Assembly: GCF_004006175.1 (NCBI RefSeq)
Contig: NZ_CP033219.1
Location: forward strand, 2,914,001-2,978,000
DNA from: Parasedimentitalea marina
GTDB lineage: Bacteria > Pseudomonadota > Alphaproteobacteria > Rhodobacterales > Rhodobacteraceae
Reading direction: 5' to 3'
DNA length: 64,000 bases
The notes under the pieces were generated by a model, which worked only from the letters and a program-made list of their open reading frames with translations, ran no database searches and was not told the origin of the DNA. Position 1 is the stretch's first letter; each line of letters begins with the position of its first letter. Both the position numbers and the translations under genes were made by a program. This document shows, in pieces, positions 24,973 to 34,090 of the stretch.

Positions 24973-26772
24973 ATGGCGCGATCACAAGCAGCACCACATG
25001 CAAACGAAGAGCGCGACAGCTCGAAGAAAATCGGCGTCCTTGGGGCCCTCTGGCCATTCATGAAACCCTATTGGGTGCAAATGTTACTGGCGCTTTTTGC
25101 CCTGGTGCTGACCGCCAGCCTGTCGCTGACACTGCCTTTGGCCGTGCGTCGTGTGATCGATAACTTTCGGATCAGCGATAGTGAGCTGCTCAGCCAGTAT
25201 TTTCTGGCCGCACTTGGTATTGCCGCCCTGCTGGCTGTGGGCACCGGGCTGCGCTATGCGCTGGTGACCCGGTTGGGGGAACGGGTGGTTGCCGATATCC
25301 GCGTGTCGGTGTTTGACCGTGTGCTGGGTATGAGCCCCGAGTTTTTTGAGAAAATCATGACCGGCGAAGTGCTCAGCCGGATAACCACCGACACCACCTT
25401 GATCCAATCGGTGCTGGGCTCTTCGGTATCGATTGCCCTGCGCAATATCCTGTTGTTCGTAGGCGGCCTGGTCTTGATGCTGCTGACCTCGGCCAAATTG
25501 GCAGGCCTGGTGCTGTTGATCGTGCCCGCAGTGATCATTCCTATTCTTGTTTTGGGCCGCAGACTGCGGGTCATCAGCCGTGAAAACCAGGACTGGATCG
25601 CCGCCTCGTCCGGCAATGCAGGCGAGGCCTTGTCTGCGGTGCAAACTGTGCAGTCCTTTACGCACGAAAGCGCCAGCCGGGCGCAGTTCGCAGAGATGAC
25701 CGAGACCTCATATAACGTTTCGCAGCTGCGCATTCGGACCCGCGCCTATTTGACCGTCATCGTGATCTTTCTGGTGTTCTCAGGCATAGTCGGGGTGCTG
25801 TGGATGGGCGCCATCGACGTGCGCGCCGGCGTGATGAGCGAAGGCACTCTGGTTCAGTTCGTAATCTATTCGGTTCTGGTTGCCGGATCCGTTGCGGCGC
25901 TGTCGGAAATCTGGAGCGAGCTGCAACGCGCAGCCGGTGCAACCGAGCGTTTGATCGAGCTGCTGAACGCGCAGGATAACGTGACCGACCCGGTCGCGCC
26001 CATCACATTGGCCAGCCCGGTGCGAGGCGAGATTTTCTTTGACAATGTCTCCTTCCGTTACCCTTCCCGGCCCGAAACTTCGGCGTTGCGGGATGTGACA
26101 CTGACCGTGAAACCGGGTGAAACTGTGGCCTTTGTCGGCCCGTCCGGCGCGGGTAAGACTACCATTATCCAGATGATTCAGCGGTTCTATGACCCCAGCG
26201 CAGGGGCTGTGAAACTGGACGGCATAGCCCTGCCCGACTTGCAGCGTGATCAGTTCCGCCAGTCGATCTCTATGGTGCCGCAGGATCCGGTGATCTTTGC
26301 CACCACGGCGCGCGACAACATTCGCTTTGGCCGGTTGGATGCGACCGATGCCGAGGTCGAGGCCGCCGCCAAAGCCGCTGCAGCGCATGATTTTATCTCG
26401 GCGCTGCCAGATGGCTACGATAGTTTTGTCGGCGAACGCGGCGTGATGCTGTCAGGCGGACAAAAACAGCGCATTGCAATTGCCCGCGCCATCCTGCGTG
26501 ACGCACCCGTGCTGCTGCTGGACGAGGCCACCTCGGCGCTGGACGCCGAAAGCGAACGGCTGGTGCAAGCGGCCGTGGATGAGCTGAGCGAGGGGCGGAC
26601 AACGCTCATCGTGGCGCACCGCCTGGCGACGGTGAAAAAAGCGGACAGGATTGTGGTGCTGGAGGACGGCGGCATTGTCGCCACCGGTACCCATGACCAG
26701 CTGGTGGCCGAAGGTGGGCTCTATGCCCGTCTGGCCCGGCTGCAATTCACCGAAGGTCTGGCCGCCGAATAA
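24973..26772 (+). CDS. ABC exporter, fused permease and ATPase (MsbA-like)
   Basis: A 599-residue half-transporter. Residues about 20-330 hold six membrane segments, for example MLLALFALVLTASLSLTLPL and IVIFLVFSGIVGVLWMGAID. The ATPase domain follows with Walker A GPSGAGKTTI, Q-loop MVPQDPVIF, signature MLSGGQKQR, Walker B VLLLDEATSALD and the H-loop AHRLATV. It works as a homodimer or heterodimer exporting a lipid or small molecule; a partner gene is not adjacent. The N-terminal basic stretch (residues 1-18) is poorly conserved, so a slightly later start is possible. Confidence 0.93.
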   Translation: MARSQAAPHANEERDSSKKIGVLGALWPFMKPYWVQMLLALFALVLTASLSLTLPLAVRRVIDNFRISDSELLSQYFLAALGIAALLAVGTGLRYALVTRLGERVVADIRVSVFDRVLGMSPEFFEKIMTGEVLSRITTDTTLIQSVLGSSVSIALRNILLFVGGLVLMLLTSAKLAGLVLLIVPAVIIPILVLGRRLRVISRENQDWIAASSGNAGEALSAVQTVQSFTHESASRAQFAEMTETSYNVSQLRIRTRAYLTVIVIFLVFSGIVGVLWMGAIDVRAGVMSEGTLVQFVIYSVLVAGSVAALSEIWSELQRAAGATERLIELLNAQDNVTDPVAPITLASPVRGEIFFDNVSFRYPSRPETSALRDVTLTVKPGETVAFVGPSGAGKTTIIQMIQRFYDPSAGAVKLDGIALPDLQRDQFRQSISMVPQDPVIFATTARDNIRFGRLDATDAEVEAAAKAAAAHDFISALPDGYDSFVGERGVMLSGGQKQRIAIARAILRDAPVLLLDEATSALDAESERLVQAAVDELSEGRTTLIVAHRLATVKKADRIVVLEDGGIVATGTHDQLVAEGGLYARLARLQFTEGLAAE

Positions 26773-26795
26773 CCCACAAACCTGAAAACGCGTTT

Positions 26796-26833
26796 CAAAG
26801 CCTCGGATGAATGTCCGGGGCTTTGACTTTTTT
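26796..26833 (+). terminator. Rho-independent terminator after the ABC exporter
   Basis: CAAAGCC-CGGA pairs with TCCG-GGCTTTG around the loop TGAATG, followed by ACTTTTTT. It begins 23 bases after the stop. Confidence 0.85.
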
Positions 26834-27010
26834 GTGCAGTTGACAGTGAACCACCTCGGCATGGGGCCATGCCACCCGAAACATCCATCAAGCCCATTTG
26901 ATGACGGAATAATTTCGATGAGTTTTACAAATATCCAGTGGCTGCCCGGGCTGGATTTATGCCGTTTCCCTGTCTAGAAAAGGATAGTATTCGACAAAAG
27001 GATTCATTTG

Positions 27011-27475
27011 ATGAGATTTCGCAACGCACACAGTTCTGGGTTTCGCTCATTCTTGAGGCCGGCAACATGTATGGGGCTGGCACTTCTGGCAGGCTGTAGC
27101 GGAGCACCGGGACCCTCTGTGCCGTATCAGCAGGGCCACAGTATGGCAGCGGCCAAAGCAGCAGTGGCTGAATGCTCCCCGCATGCACAAAAAGGCGGTA
27201 ACACTGCAGTGATCGGCAGCTATGCCGCTGGCGTCGTGTTAGGCGGGATTATAGTTGGCCCGCTTGTCGTCTATTCGGATCAGGATGATATCCGCGACAG
27301 CGGCGAAGCGGCCGCAGTGGACAGATGCTTGGCGGATCTTGGCTATACCCGGCGAAATCTGACTGCCGAAGAAATCCGTGTCCTGAACTTGACCCACGGC
27401 GCACGGCGCAAAGTGCTATTGGACCATCTTGTGGCTGGCGGCACACTTGAAACATATGGTGGCACCGGCGTTTGA
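27011..27475 (+). CDS. Small outer-membrane-type lipoprotein, unknown function
   Basis: A 154-residue protein with a signal peptide ending in the lipobox LLAGC, so the Cys near residue 28 is predicted to be lipidated. A hydrophobic glycine-rich stretch, GSYAAGVVLGGIIVGPLVVY, follows near residue 80. The C-terminus contains RCLADLGYTRRNLTAEE. I start at ATG 27011, one codon after a TTG. The gene is monocistronic; I recognise no named family. Confidence 0.7.
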   Translation: MRFRNAHSSGFRSFLRPATCMGLALLAGCSGAPGPSVPYQQGHSMAAAKAAVAECSPHAQKGGNTAVIGSYAAGVVLGGIIVGPLVVYSDQDDIRDSGEAAAVDRCLADLGYTRRNLTAEEIRVLNLTHGARRKVLLDHLVAGGTLETYGGTGV

Positions 27476-27683
27476 CGAACCGACACCTGTCAATACCTGG
27501 CTGTCAGTTCTAAGGGATGAACACCAGTACTTACCTGCCCGTTTGCGAAGAATTGCGTAGCGTCATTTCTTAGTTGCCTTTGGGTGACCCAATGCCTGCG
27601 CTTGCGTCACTCAGATTTTCCTCGCATCTTGGAGCAAAGCATAAAACAGGCCCACAGCAAGTGGGTACCAAGGGAGGGACGTC

Positions 27684-29579
27684 ATGCCGTTTGCCGGGAT
27701 TGAGGATCGTAATGCGCTGGAAAATGAAATGCCGTATGATCAACGGGATTTACCCGCGACATTATATGGTCTTTTGTCGCGAACCGCAGGCAAACACCCA
27801 AACAGCAAGGCGGTCAGTTATCAAATCCTGTCCGGACCGGCTGACAAGGCTGAGACCCTCACCTGGAGTCAGCTGAAAGACAAGACAACGCAGGCTGCCA
27901 ATTTGTTTCGCTCGCTTGGTGTCGGCGAGAAAGATGTGGTTGCCTATGTACTCCCCAACTGCAGCGAGGCGATCTTCTCGTTTCTGGGCGGCGCGGTTGC
28001 GGGTATCGTCAACCCGATCAATCCTCTGCTCGAACCAGAGCAGATTGCGTCCATCCTGCGCGAGACCAATGCCACGGTTGTGGTCACCCTCATGCCCTTC
28101 CCCAAAACCGATGTCGCCCAGAAAGTGGCCGAGGCAGTGCGCCATGCCCCCAATGTAAACACCGTTCTTGAGGTGGATCTGAACCGCTATCTGACACCGC
28201 CCAAATCCTGGATTGTGCCTTTGATCCGGCCCAAACTGGAGGGCAAGGAAAAGATCGCCCATGCGACTTACAAAAACTTTGGCAAAGAGCTGGCCAAGCA
28301 GTCCACCTCTCTGGATTTTGCCGACAGCACCGGCGACCGGGTGGCCTGTTATTTCCACACCGGTGGCACCACCGGCATGCCCAAAGTGGCGCAACACAAA
28401 TACTCTGGCATGATCTATAATGGCTGGTTGGGTCATACCCTGTTGTTCACTGAAGAAGACAACATCATGTGCCCGCTGCCGCTGTTCCATGTCTTTGCCT
28501 GCCACGTCATTTTAATGCCTGCCATTTCCTCGGGCGCGCATGTGGTGTTTCCGACCCCGCAGGGCTATCGCGGTGAAGGGGTGTTCGACAATTTCTGGAA
28601 ACTGATCGAACGCTGGAAGATCACATTTATTATCACAGTGCCAACGGCCATTTCGGCGATGATGCAGCGCCCGATTGATGCAGATGTTTCAACCGTAAAG
28701 ACCGCCTTTTCCGGCTCGGCCCCCCTGCCCGTTGAACTGTTCAATCGCTTTGAAAAAGCCACTGGCATGTCCATTATCGAGGGCTATGGCCTGACCGAAG
28801 CCACCTGCCTGGTATCGTGCAACCCTGTAAACGGCACCAAAAAAATCGGATCAACTGGCATTCTGTTCCCCTATACGGACGTGAAGATCGTCAAGGGCTC
28901 AGCGGATGGCCCGGTAGAAAGCGCCGAGGACGAGATCGGCGAGATCTGTGTCTCCAATCCTGGTGTTTACGCAGGCAACACCTATACCGAAGCGGCCAAG
29001 AATGCTGACCTGTATTATTTCGACACATACCTGCGCACCGGGGATCTGGGCCGGATCGACGAAGACGGCTATCTGTGGATCACCGGGCGCGCCAAGGACC
29101 TGATCATCCGGGGCGGCCACAATATTGACCCGGCCGAGATCGAGGAGGCGCTGCTGGGCCATGAGGCTGTGGCCTTTGCCGGAGCCATCGGTCAACCGGA
29201 CGCCCATGCGGGCGAGCTGCCCTGTGCCTTTGTCGAACTGGTCAACGGGGCCTCGGTCACACCCGAGGAATTGCTGGACTTCTGCAAGTTGCACGTCCAC
29301 GAACGCGCCGCCATTCCCAAACATATGACCATTCTGGACGAGTTGCCAAAGACCGCCGTTGGCAAGGTGTTCAAACCGGACCTGCGCCGCAGTGCCATCA
29401 CCCGGGTCTACAACCAGGCCCTGACCAAGGCGGACCTGGCGGCACGGGTTGAAAACGTGATCGATGACAAAAAGCGCGGTTTGGTTGCTCAAGTTGCGAC
29501 CAATGGCATTTCAGAAGATCAAATCGGCAAGGTGCTCGGTGGCTTTACCCGCCCCTGGGAGCCGATGCCAAACCCGTAA
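27684..29579 (+). CDS. AMP-forming acyl-CoA synthetase
   Basis: A 631-residue ANL-family enzyme. The ATP-binding P-loop is FHTGGTTGMPKVAQH, the A5 motif is IEGYGLTEATCLV, the hinge region is TGDLGRIDEDGYLWITGRAKD, and the catalytic Lys is in PKTAVGKVFKPDLRR. It activates a carboxylic acid as acyl-AMP and then acyl-CoA. The acid could be a medium- or long-chain fatty acid or an aromatic acid. The start at 27684 has an AGGGAGG site 7-8 bases upstream. A strong terminator follows, so it is a single-gene unit. Confidence 0.9.
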   Translation: MPFAGIEDRNALENEMPYDQRDLPATLYGLLSRTAGKHPNSKAVSYQILSGPADKAETLTWSQLKDKTTQAANLFRSLGVGEKDVVAYVLPNCSEAIFSFLGGAVAGIVNPINPLLEPEQIASILRETNATVVVTLMPFPKTDVAQKVAEAVRHAPNVNTVLEVDLNRYLTPPKSWIVPLIRPKLEGKEKIAHATYKNFGKELAKQSTSLDFADSTGDRVACYFHTGGTTGMPKVAQHKYSGMIYNGWLGHTLLFTEEDNIMCPLPLFHVFACHVILMPAISSGAHVVFPTPQGYRGEGVFDNFWKLIERWKITFIITVPTAISAMMQRPIDADVSTVKTAFSGSAPLPVELFNRFEKATGMSIIEGYGLTEATCLVSCNPVNGTKKIGSTGILFPYTDVKIVKGSADGPVESAEDEIGEICVSNPGVYAGNTYTEAAKNADLYYFDTYLRTGDLGRIDEDGYLWITGRAKDLIIRGGHNIDPAEIEEALLGHEAVAFAGAIGQPDAHAGELPCAFVELVNGASVTPEELLDFCKLHVHERAAIPKHMTILDELPKTAVGKVFKPDLRRSAITRVYNQALTKADLAARVENVIDDKKRGLVAQVATNGISEDQIGKVLGGFTRPWEPMPNP

Positions 29580-29597
29580 ATCGGTTCTGATGACGTC

Positions 29598-29627
29598 AAG
29601 AAAGCGCCCCTGGGGCGCTTTCTTTGT
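29598..29627 (+). terminator. Rho-independent terminator after the acyl-CoA synthetase
   Basis: AAGAAAGCGCCCC pairs with GGGGCGCTTTCTT around a single central T, giving a near-perfect long hairpin running into TTTG. It may act in both directions. Confidence 0.85.
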
Positions 29628-29683
29628 TTGGGAGATTGACCAAATCTGGTCTAGTCTCGCAAAAACTCGGCGAGGGATCTGGG

Positions 29684-30607
29684 ATGGACTATGAAAAACA
29701 AATCGATGCCGAGACCTGGGATTTCATCCGCAAAACCGGCGAAAGCTATGCCGATGGCGCAGTCGCGCTGAGCATTGACGAGCAACGCGACAACTATGAT
29801 GCCATGTGTCGTGATTTCCACGTCGCCCGCCCCGCCATTGTCCAGACCGAGGACCTCTCGGCCAATGGGGTACCAGTACGGCATTACTGGGCAGGCGATC
29901 CGACGCGTACCGTGATGTATTTCCACGGCGGCGGTTTTGTTGTCGGAGGGCTGGACAGCCATGATGACATCTGCGCCGAAATCTGCGCCCAGACCGGGTA
30001 CCGGGTAATCGCGGTTGATTACCGTCTGGCCCCCGAGCACAAACACCCCGCCAGTTTTGAGGACGCCTGGACCGCCAGCCAATGGGCATTTGAGCGGTTC
30101 AGCAGCGGATTGGTTCTGGTCGGCGACAGCGCTGGTGGAAATCTGGCGGCCTCGGTGGCGCATCATGCGCGCGGGCAGCAAACCTCTGTGCTGGGCCAGG
30201 TTCTGATCTACCCCGTGTTGGGCGGCGATATGACCACAGGATCCTATATTGAACACGCCCAGGCACCAATGCTGACACGCGATGAATGTCTCTATTACCA
30301 TCAAATTCGCAGCGCAGGCCCACCGCCGCAAAACGATCCGACCTATGCGCCGTTGCAAGACAGCGATTTCACAGACCTGCCGCCAACGCTGGTGGTCTCA
30401 GCGGACTGTGACCCGCTGCGCGATGACTCGCGGGACTACCGCGACCAGCTGCAGGCTGCGGGCGGTCAAGTGCAGCTGATCAATGAGCCGGGATTGGTAC
30501 ATGGTTATTTGCGCGCCCGTCACTCGGTCGGACGGGCCAGAAATAGTTTTGAGCGGATTTCCGTAACAATTGAAGCCCTGGGTCAGAACATCTGGCCATT
30601 TGACTGA
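29684..30607 (+). CDS. Alpha/beta-hydrolase, HSL-type esterase
   Basis: A 307-residue esterase/lipase. The oxyanion motif is YFHGGGFVVGGLD, the nucleophile elbow is VGDSAGGNLAAS, and the acid-base pair is ADCDPLRDD and LVHGYLR. This matches the hormone-sensitive-lipase family that hydrolyses short-chain esters. ATG 29684 is chosen; the frame extends upstream but overlaps the terminator, and a GAGGGA site precedes the chosen start. It converges with the phosphodiesterase-type gene. Confidence 0.9.
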   Translation: MDYEKQIDAETWDFIRKTGESYADGAVALSIDEQRDNYDAMCRDFHVARPAIVQTEDLSANGVPVRHYWAGDPTRTVMYFHGGGFVVGGLDSHDDICAEICAQTGYRVIAVDYRLAPEHKHPASFEDAWTASQWAFERFSSGLVLVGDSAGGNLAASVAHHARGQQTSVLGQVLIYPVLGGDMTTGSYIEHAQAPMLTRDECLYYHQIRSAGPPPQNDPTYAPLQDSDFTDLPPTLVVSADCDPLRDDSRDYRDQLQAAGGQVQLINEPGLVHGYLRARHSVGRARNSFERISVTIEALGQNIWPFD

Positions 30608-30664
30608 CCCCAAAACGCCACCCATCCTTGTCGAGACTTCATCTTTTTAAAAATACTCCGGGGT

Positions 30665-30681
30665 CCGGGGCAGCGCCCCGG
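30665..30681. terminator. GC-rich hairpin between convergent genes
   Basis: CCGGGGC, loop AGC, GCCCCGG, followed on the plus strand by CCTGTTTTG. It sits between the ends of the esterase and the phosphodiesterase-type gene and could stop both transcripts. Confidence 0.6.
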
Positions 30682-30690
30682 CCTGTTTTG

Positions 30691-31527
30691 TCACCAAAGA
30701 AAAGGCTTGGCCTGCATCGTCTCCGCGACCGGTGCGCCCATCCGAGACAGGATCGTTGGGGCGAGTTGCAACTGGTCGATGACGGTATCGCTGCTGGGCC
30801 CCTGCGCCTCACCAAAGTAATAAAGAGCGGTTTCCTGTTGTAGCGGGTCGCGGCCACCATGATGTCCACGCGCGTCCTGACCGTGATCTGCCGTCACGAT
30901 CACTTCATACCCCATCTGCCGCCAGCGGGTGATGAAGGGCGCCAGCATTTCGTCCATGGTAAAACAGGCGTGATCCATTTCCTGACAGTCGTGAAAATAC
31001 CGGTGCCCCATGCTGTCCAGTGTGCAGGTATGCAGCATGCCGTAGTCCAGCCCATGGCGCAGGCAAAGGTTGGTCAAAGTGCCAAACAGATCCACGTCTG
31101 ACGGTGTCATCTGGTTGTGGTGCCCATAGCCACTCATCGTATGAAAGCGGCCGTGGTTGATGGTCTGGCTGTCCGGCTCGTCATACTCAATATCAAGCAC
31201 TGGATCAAAGGGATGCCGGTTGAAGAACTCGGACCAGAAACTATGCGCCACGCCGCCGGTCACACCGCCCCCCTTGCGCACCTGACTGAACACGTCGTCA
31301 TGGCTCAGCCGGAACACATTTCGATTGCCGGTGCAGCCGTGCTGTTGCGGGGTCACGCCGGTATGGATCGAGGCATAGCAACTGGCAGAAATTGACGGCA
31401 GCACGGCACGATGCTTCCACACGCGCGCCTCGCCACTGTCAACCCAGCCTTCCAGATTGCCAAACAAGCGCCGGAAATTTCGCCAAGGCACCCCATCAAG
31501 AATGATCAAAAGCAGTTTGGTATCCAT
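30691..31527 (-). CDS. Alkaline-phosphatase-superfamily phosphodiesterase-like protein
   Basis: A 278-residue protein starting MDTKLLLIILDGVPW, in which the metal-binding Asp lies in ILDGVP. A probable nucleophile region is SISASCYASIHTG, and VIVTADHGQDARGHHGG supplies the Asp-His pair for the second metal. This is the type I phosphodiesterase / nucleotide pyrophosphatase fold, but shorter than the usual about 400 residues. An AAGGAG site lies 6 bases before the start. It lies downstream of the GntR-type regulator on the same strand with a 164-base gap. The substrate is unknown. Confidence 0.75.
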   Translation of the reverse strand: MDTKLLLIILDGVPWRNFRRLFGNLEGWVDSGEARVWKHRAVLPSISASCYASIHTGVTPQQHGCTGNRNVFRLSHDDVFSQVRKGGGVTGGVAHSFWSEFFNRHPFDPVLDIEYDEPDSQTINHGRFHTMSGYGHHNQMTPSDVDLFGTLTNLCLRHGLDYGMLHTCTLDSMGHRYFHDCQEMDHACFTMDEMLAPFITRWRQMGYEVIVTADHGQDARGHHGGRDPLQQETALYYFGEAQGPSSDTVIDQLQLAPTILSRMGAPVAETMQAKPFLW

Positions 31528-31691
31528 GGGGCGCTCCTTAGGCCTGAAACCGGTTGCCGGTCCATGCGCCATATCAGCAATTAACGGACAGGATTTCTAT
31601 GCACAATTGAGACAATTACGGCCTGAAAGCGACGCCAAATCGGTTTCTTGCGCACCACTGTTGCACCGCCCAAAGAAGTGCAGTTCTTAAT

Positions 31692-32348
31692 CTACTGTGC
31701 TGCCGTTTTCAGACTGGACATCAGCATGTGAAACTTCTCACCCTGAATGGCCACATGGCCGCGCAGCGCTTCGGCTGCGATGTCCGGGTCGCCATTTTTC
31801 AGTGCCAAGACAATCGCAACATGTTCTGCCATCGATTGCGCCATCCTGCCGCGAAATTTCAACTGATGTCTGCGAAATGGCTTTAGGCGCCGATGCAGCC
31901 GCAGCGCTTCTTGCTCCAGAAAGGAATTGCCGGACTGCTGATAGATGTAATGGTGGAAAAATTCGTTCTCACGGTAATACTCATCGATATCTGTATTCTC
32001 GATCGCCTGCTGACACCGCTTATTGGCCTCGGTCAGGACCTCAATCGCCTGATCCGAAATGCGCAGCGCCGCCAATCGGCCGCACACGCCTTCTATTTCG
32101 GCCATGGTTTCGAACATTTCCATCAGCTCCACTGGGCCCGGCTGACGCACAAATACACCGCGACGCGGGATTTGTTCGGCCAAACCCGAGGCAATCAGGC
32201 GCTGAAACGCCTCGCGCAGCGGTGTGCGTGACACCCCGAACTGTGCCGCCAACTTAACCTCGTCCAGCCGGTCACCATCGCCAAATTCTCCAGCGAAAAC
32301 CAGCTCTTCCAGCTCATCTGCAATCATGTCAGCGCGTCGAATGTCCAT
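31692..32348 (-). CDS. matR: GntR/FCD regulator of the malonate operon
   Basis: A 218-residue regulator. The DNA-binding part includes DEVKLAAQFGVSRTPLREAFQRL, and the FCD domain shows ENEFFHHYIYQQSGN and a final LRGHVAIQGEKFH. I prefer the start at 32348 (MDIRRADMIADELEE); an upstream ATG at 32390 would put the protein start almost on the operator. It is divergent from the TRAP-matA-matB operon, the arrangement known for MatR in Rhizobium. The symbol rests on context and the operator. Confidence 0.8.
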   Translation of the reverse strand: MDIRRADMIADELEELVFAGEFGDGDRLDEVKLAAQFGVSRTPLREAFQRLIASGLAEQIPRRGVFVRQPGPVELMEMFETMAEIEGVCGRLAALRISDQAIEVLTEANKRCQQAIENTDIDEYYRENEFFHHYIYQQSGNSFLEQEALRLHRRLKPFRRHQLKFRGRMAQSMAEHVAIVLALKNGDPDIAAEALRGHVAIQGEKFHMLMSSLKTAAQ

Positions 32349-32391
32349 GCCAAATTGATACCAGAACGCGCATATGTGCGCAATGTTCATT

Positions 32392-32407
32392 TTCTTGTAT
32401 ACAAGAA
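32392..32407. promoter_or_regulatory. MatR-type operator TTCTTGTATACAAGAA
   Basis: A perfect 16-base palindrome between the regulator and the TRAP operon. The core TTGTATACAA fits GntR/FCD operators and resembles the TCTTGTA/TACACGA site I recall for Rhizobium MatR. The position suits control of both directions. Confidence 0.75.
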
Positions 32408-32485
32408 TCTTGACTTTGAATTCAATTCAGCAAACACTCCCCACATTCACCCGGTTCAAAAACCCGGGTACCTAGGGAGGATACT

Positions 32486-33472
32486 ATGAAAACGAATTTT
32501 CTAACGGCAGTCGCAACTGCCGCCGTGCTGGCCCAGTCAGGCGCAGCAAATGCAACCGAACTGCGGTTGTCGCATCAGTGGTCCAACAAGGATATCCGCC
32601 ACCAAGTCGCGCAGATCGTTGCCGACGAGGTCGCCGCCGCGAATGTGGATCTGGACATTAAGATCTTTGGCTCCAAATCCCTGTTCAAACCACGCGAACA
32701 GTACAAACCGCTCAGCCGTGGCCAGCTCGACATGACCGTTCTGCCGCTCAGCTATGCCGGCGGCCAACAGCCTGCGTATAACCTGACCCTGATGCCGGGC
32801 CTGGTGAAAAACCACGACCACGCTGCCCGTCTGTCCAGCTCTCCGTTCATGGAAGCCTTAGAGGCCAAGATGGCCGACGACGACGTGATGGTGCTGGTGC
32901 ATGGCTATCTGGCTGGTGGTTTTGCTGGCAAAGACAAATGCATCACCAGCCCCGACGACGTGAAGGGCCTGCAAACCCGCGCCGCGGGTAAGTCGTTTGA
33001 ACAGATGCTGGCCGGTGCCGGCGCCTCCATCGCCTCAATGGCCTCGTCCGAGATTTACAACGCCATGCAAACTGGCGTTCTCAGCGCTGCCAATACCTCA
33101 TCCTCGTCGTTTGTGTCCTATCGCATCTACGAGCAGGTCAGCTGCTATACCCCGGCTGGCGATGTTGCCTTGTGGTTCATGTATCAGCCGCTACTGATGA
33201 ACAAATCCACCTTTGACGGGCTGAGTGCAGACCAGCAGGCGGCCCTTCTGGCAGGCGCGGCCAAAGCCGAGGCGTTCTATCTCGAAGAAGCTAAGAAACA
33301 GGATGCTGCTTCGGTAACAGCTTACGAAGAGGCCGGTGTCGAGATCGCCGAAATGACCGCCGAAGATTTCGCCGCATGGCGCGCGATTGCGCAGGAAACC
33401 TCGTATAAGAAATTTGTCGAAGAGGTTCCGGACGGACAGGCTCTGCTGGACCTGGCGCTCGCTGTCGAGTGA
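32486..33472 (+). CDS. TRAP solute-binding protein, probable malonate
   Basis: A 328-residue DctP-family protein with the signal peptide AVATAAVLAQSGAANA. The mature part begins TELRLSHQWSNKDIRHQ. The ligand-binding region reads DVKGLQTRAAGKSFEQML with the conserved Arg, and SSEIYNAMQTGVLSAAN follows. GGAGG lies just upstream of ATG 32486. Its place before malonyl-CoA synthetase and decarboxylase genes points to malonate or a related diacid. DctP-type rather than MatC-type import is the variation here. Confidence 0.87.
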   Translation: MKTNFLTAVATAAVLAQSGAANATELRLSHQWSNKDIRHQVAQIVADEVAAANVDLDIKIFGSKSLFKPREQYKPLSRGQLDMTVLPLSYAGGQQPAYNLTLMPGLVKNHDHAARLSSSPFMEALEAKMADDDVMVLVHGYLAGGFAGKDKCITSPDDVKGLQTRAAGKSFEQMLAGAGASIASMASSEIYNAMQTGVLSAANTSSSSFVSYRIYEQVSCYTPAGDVALWFMYQPLLMNKSTFDGLSADQQAALLAGAAKAEAFYLEEAKKQDAASVTAYEEAGVEIAEMTAEDFAAWRAIAQETSYKKFVEEVPDGQALLDLALAVE

Positions 33473-33480
33473 TGAAAACC

Positions 33481-33505
33481 GGGCGTTGCAGATCTTGCAG
33501 CGCCC
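33481..33505 (+). terminator. Intercistronic hairpin, probable attenuator
   Basis: GGGCGTTGCA pairs with TGCAGCGCCC (one G-T pair) around loop GATCT, 8 bases after the dctP stop. Such hairpins between binding-protein and permease genes commonly lower permease expression or stabilise the upstream mRNA. Confidence 0.6.
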
Positions 33506-33541
33506 CCATTAAATACCACCCCAATATCAAAGGAAGACGCA

Positions 33542-34090
33542 ATGGCTGGCCATAGCTCAGCCGCCGCAGCGCATGCAGGAAACAACCCATTCCTGCGCGC
33601 TGTGGCTGCTATCTCAACACTTGCCGGCTGGGTCTCAGCTGCGATGATTGTCACCGCAGTGGCCATCACCTGCCAAATGATCTTTGTCCGCTTTGTCCTG
33701 AATGGGTCCACCATCTGGCAAACCGAGGCGGTGATCTATCTGGTCATATCGGCCACCCTGATCGGCCTGCCCTATGTGCAGCGGTTGCGGGGTCATGTGA
33801 ACGTCGATCTCATTCCCCTGGCACTGCCGAAACCTGCTCGCATGGCCCTGGCCATATTGACCCTGTCGGCGTCCATTGTGATCGTCACGATCATGCTCTG
33901 GTACGGCTTTGAGTACTGGCACTTTGCCTGGGCCCGCAACTGGCACTCGGACACCATTTGGGGCGTGCGCCTTTGGATCCCCTATCTGTCCCTGCCCGTT
34001 GGCTTTGCCCTGTTCCTGCTCCAACTGATCGCCGACCTGGTCGCCGTCATCCTGAAAATCGATCAACCCTTTGGTTTGGAGGATACCTGA
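33542..34090 (+). CDS. TRAP transporter small permease, DctQ-type
   Basis: A 182-residue protein with four hydrophobic segments: LAGWVSAAMIVTAVAITCQM, TEAVIYLVISATLIGLPYVQ, ALAILTLSASIVIVTIMLWY and LPVGFALFLLQLIADLVAV. RLRGHVNVDLIPL is the typical loop motif. Its stop overlaps the dctM start as TGATG. It belongs to the malonate transport set. Confidence 0.88.
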   Translation: MAGHSSAAAAHAGNNPFLRAVAAISTLAGWVSAAMIVTAVAITCQMIFVRFVLNGSTIWQTEAVIYLVISATLIGLPYVQRLRGHVNVDLIPLALPKPARMALAILTLSASIVIVTIMLWYGFEYWHFAWARNWHSDTIWGVRLWIPYLSLPVGFALFLLQLIADLVAVILKIDQPFGLEDT

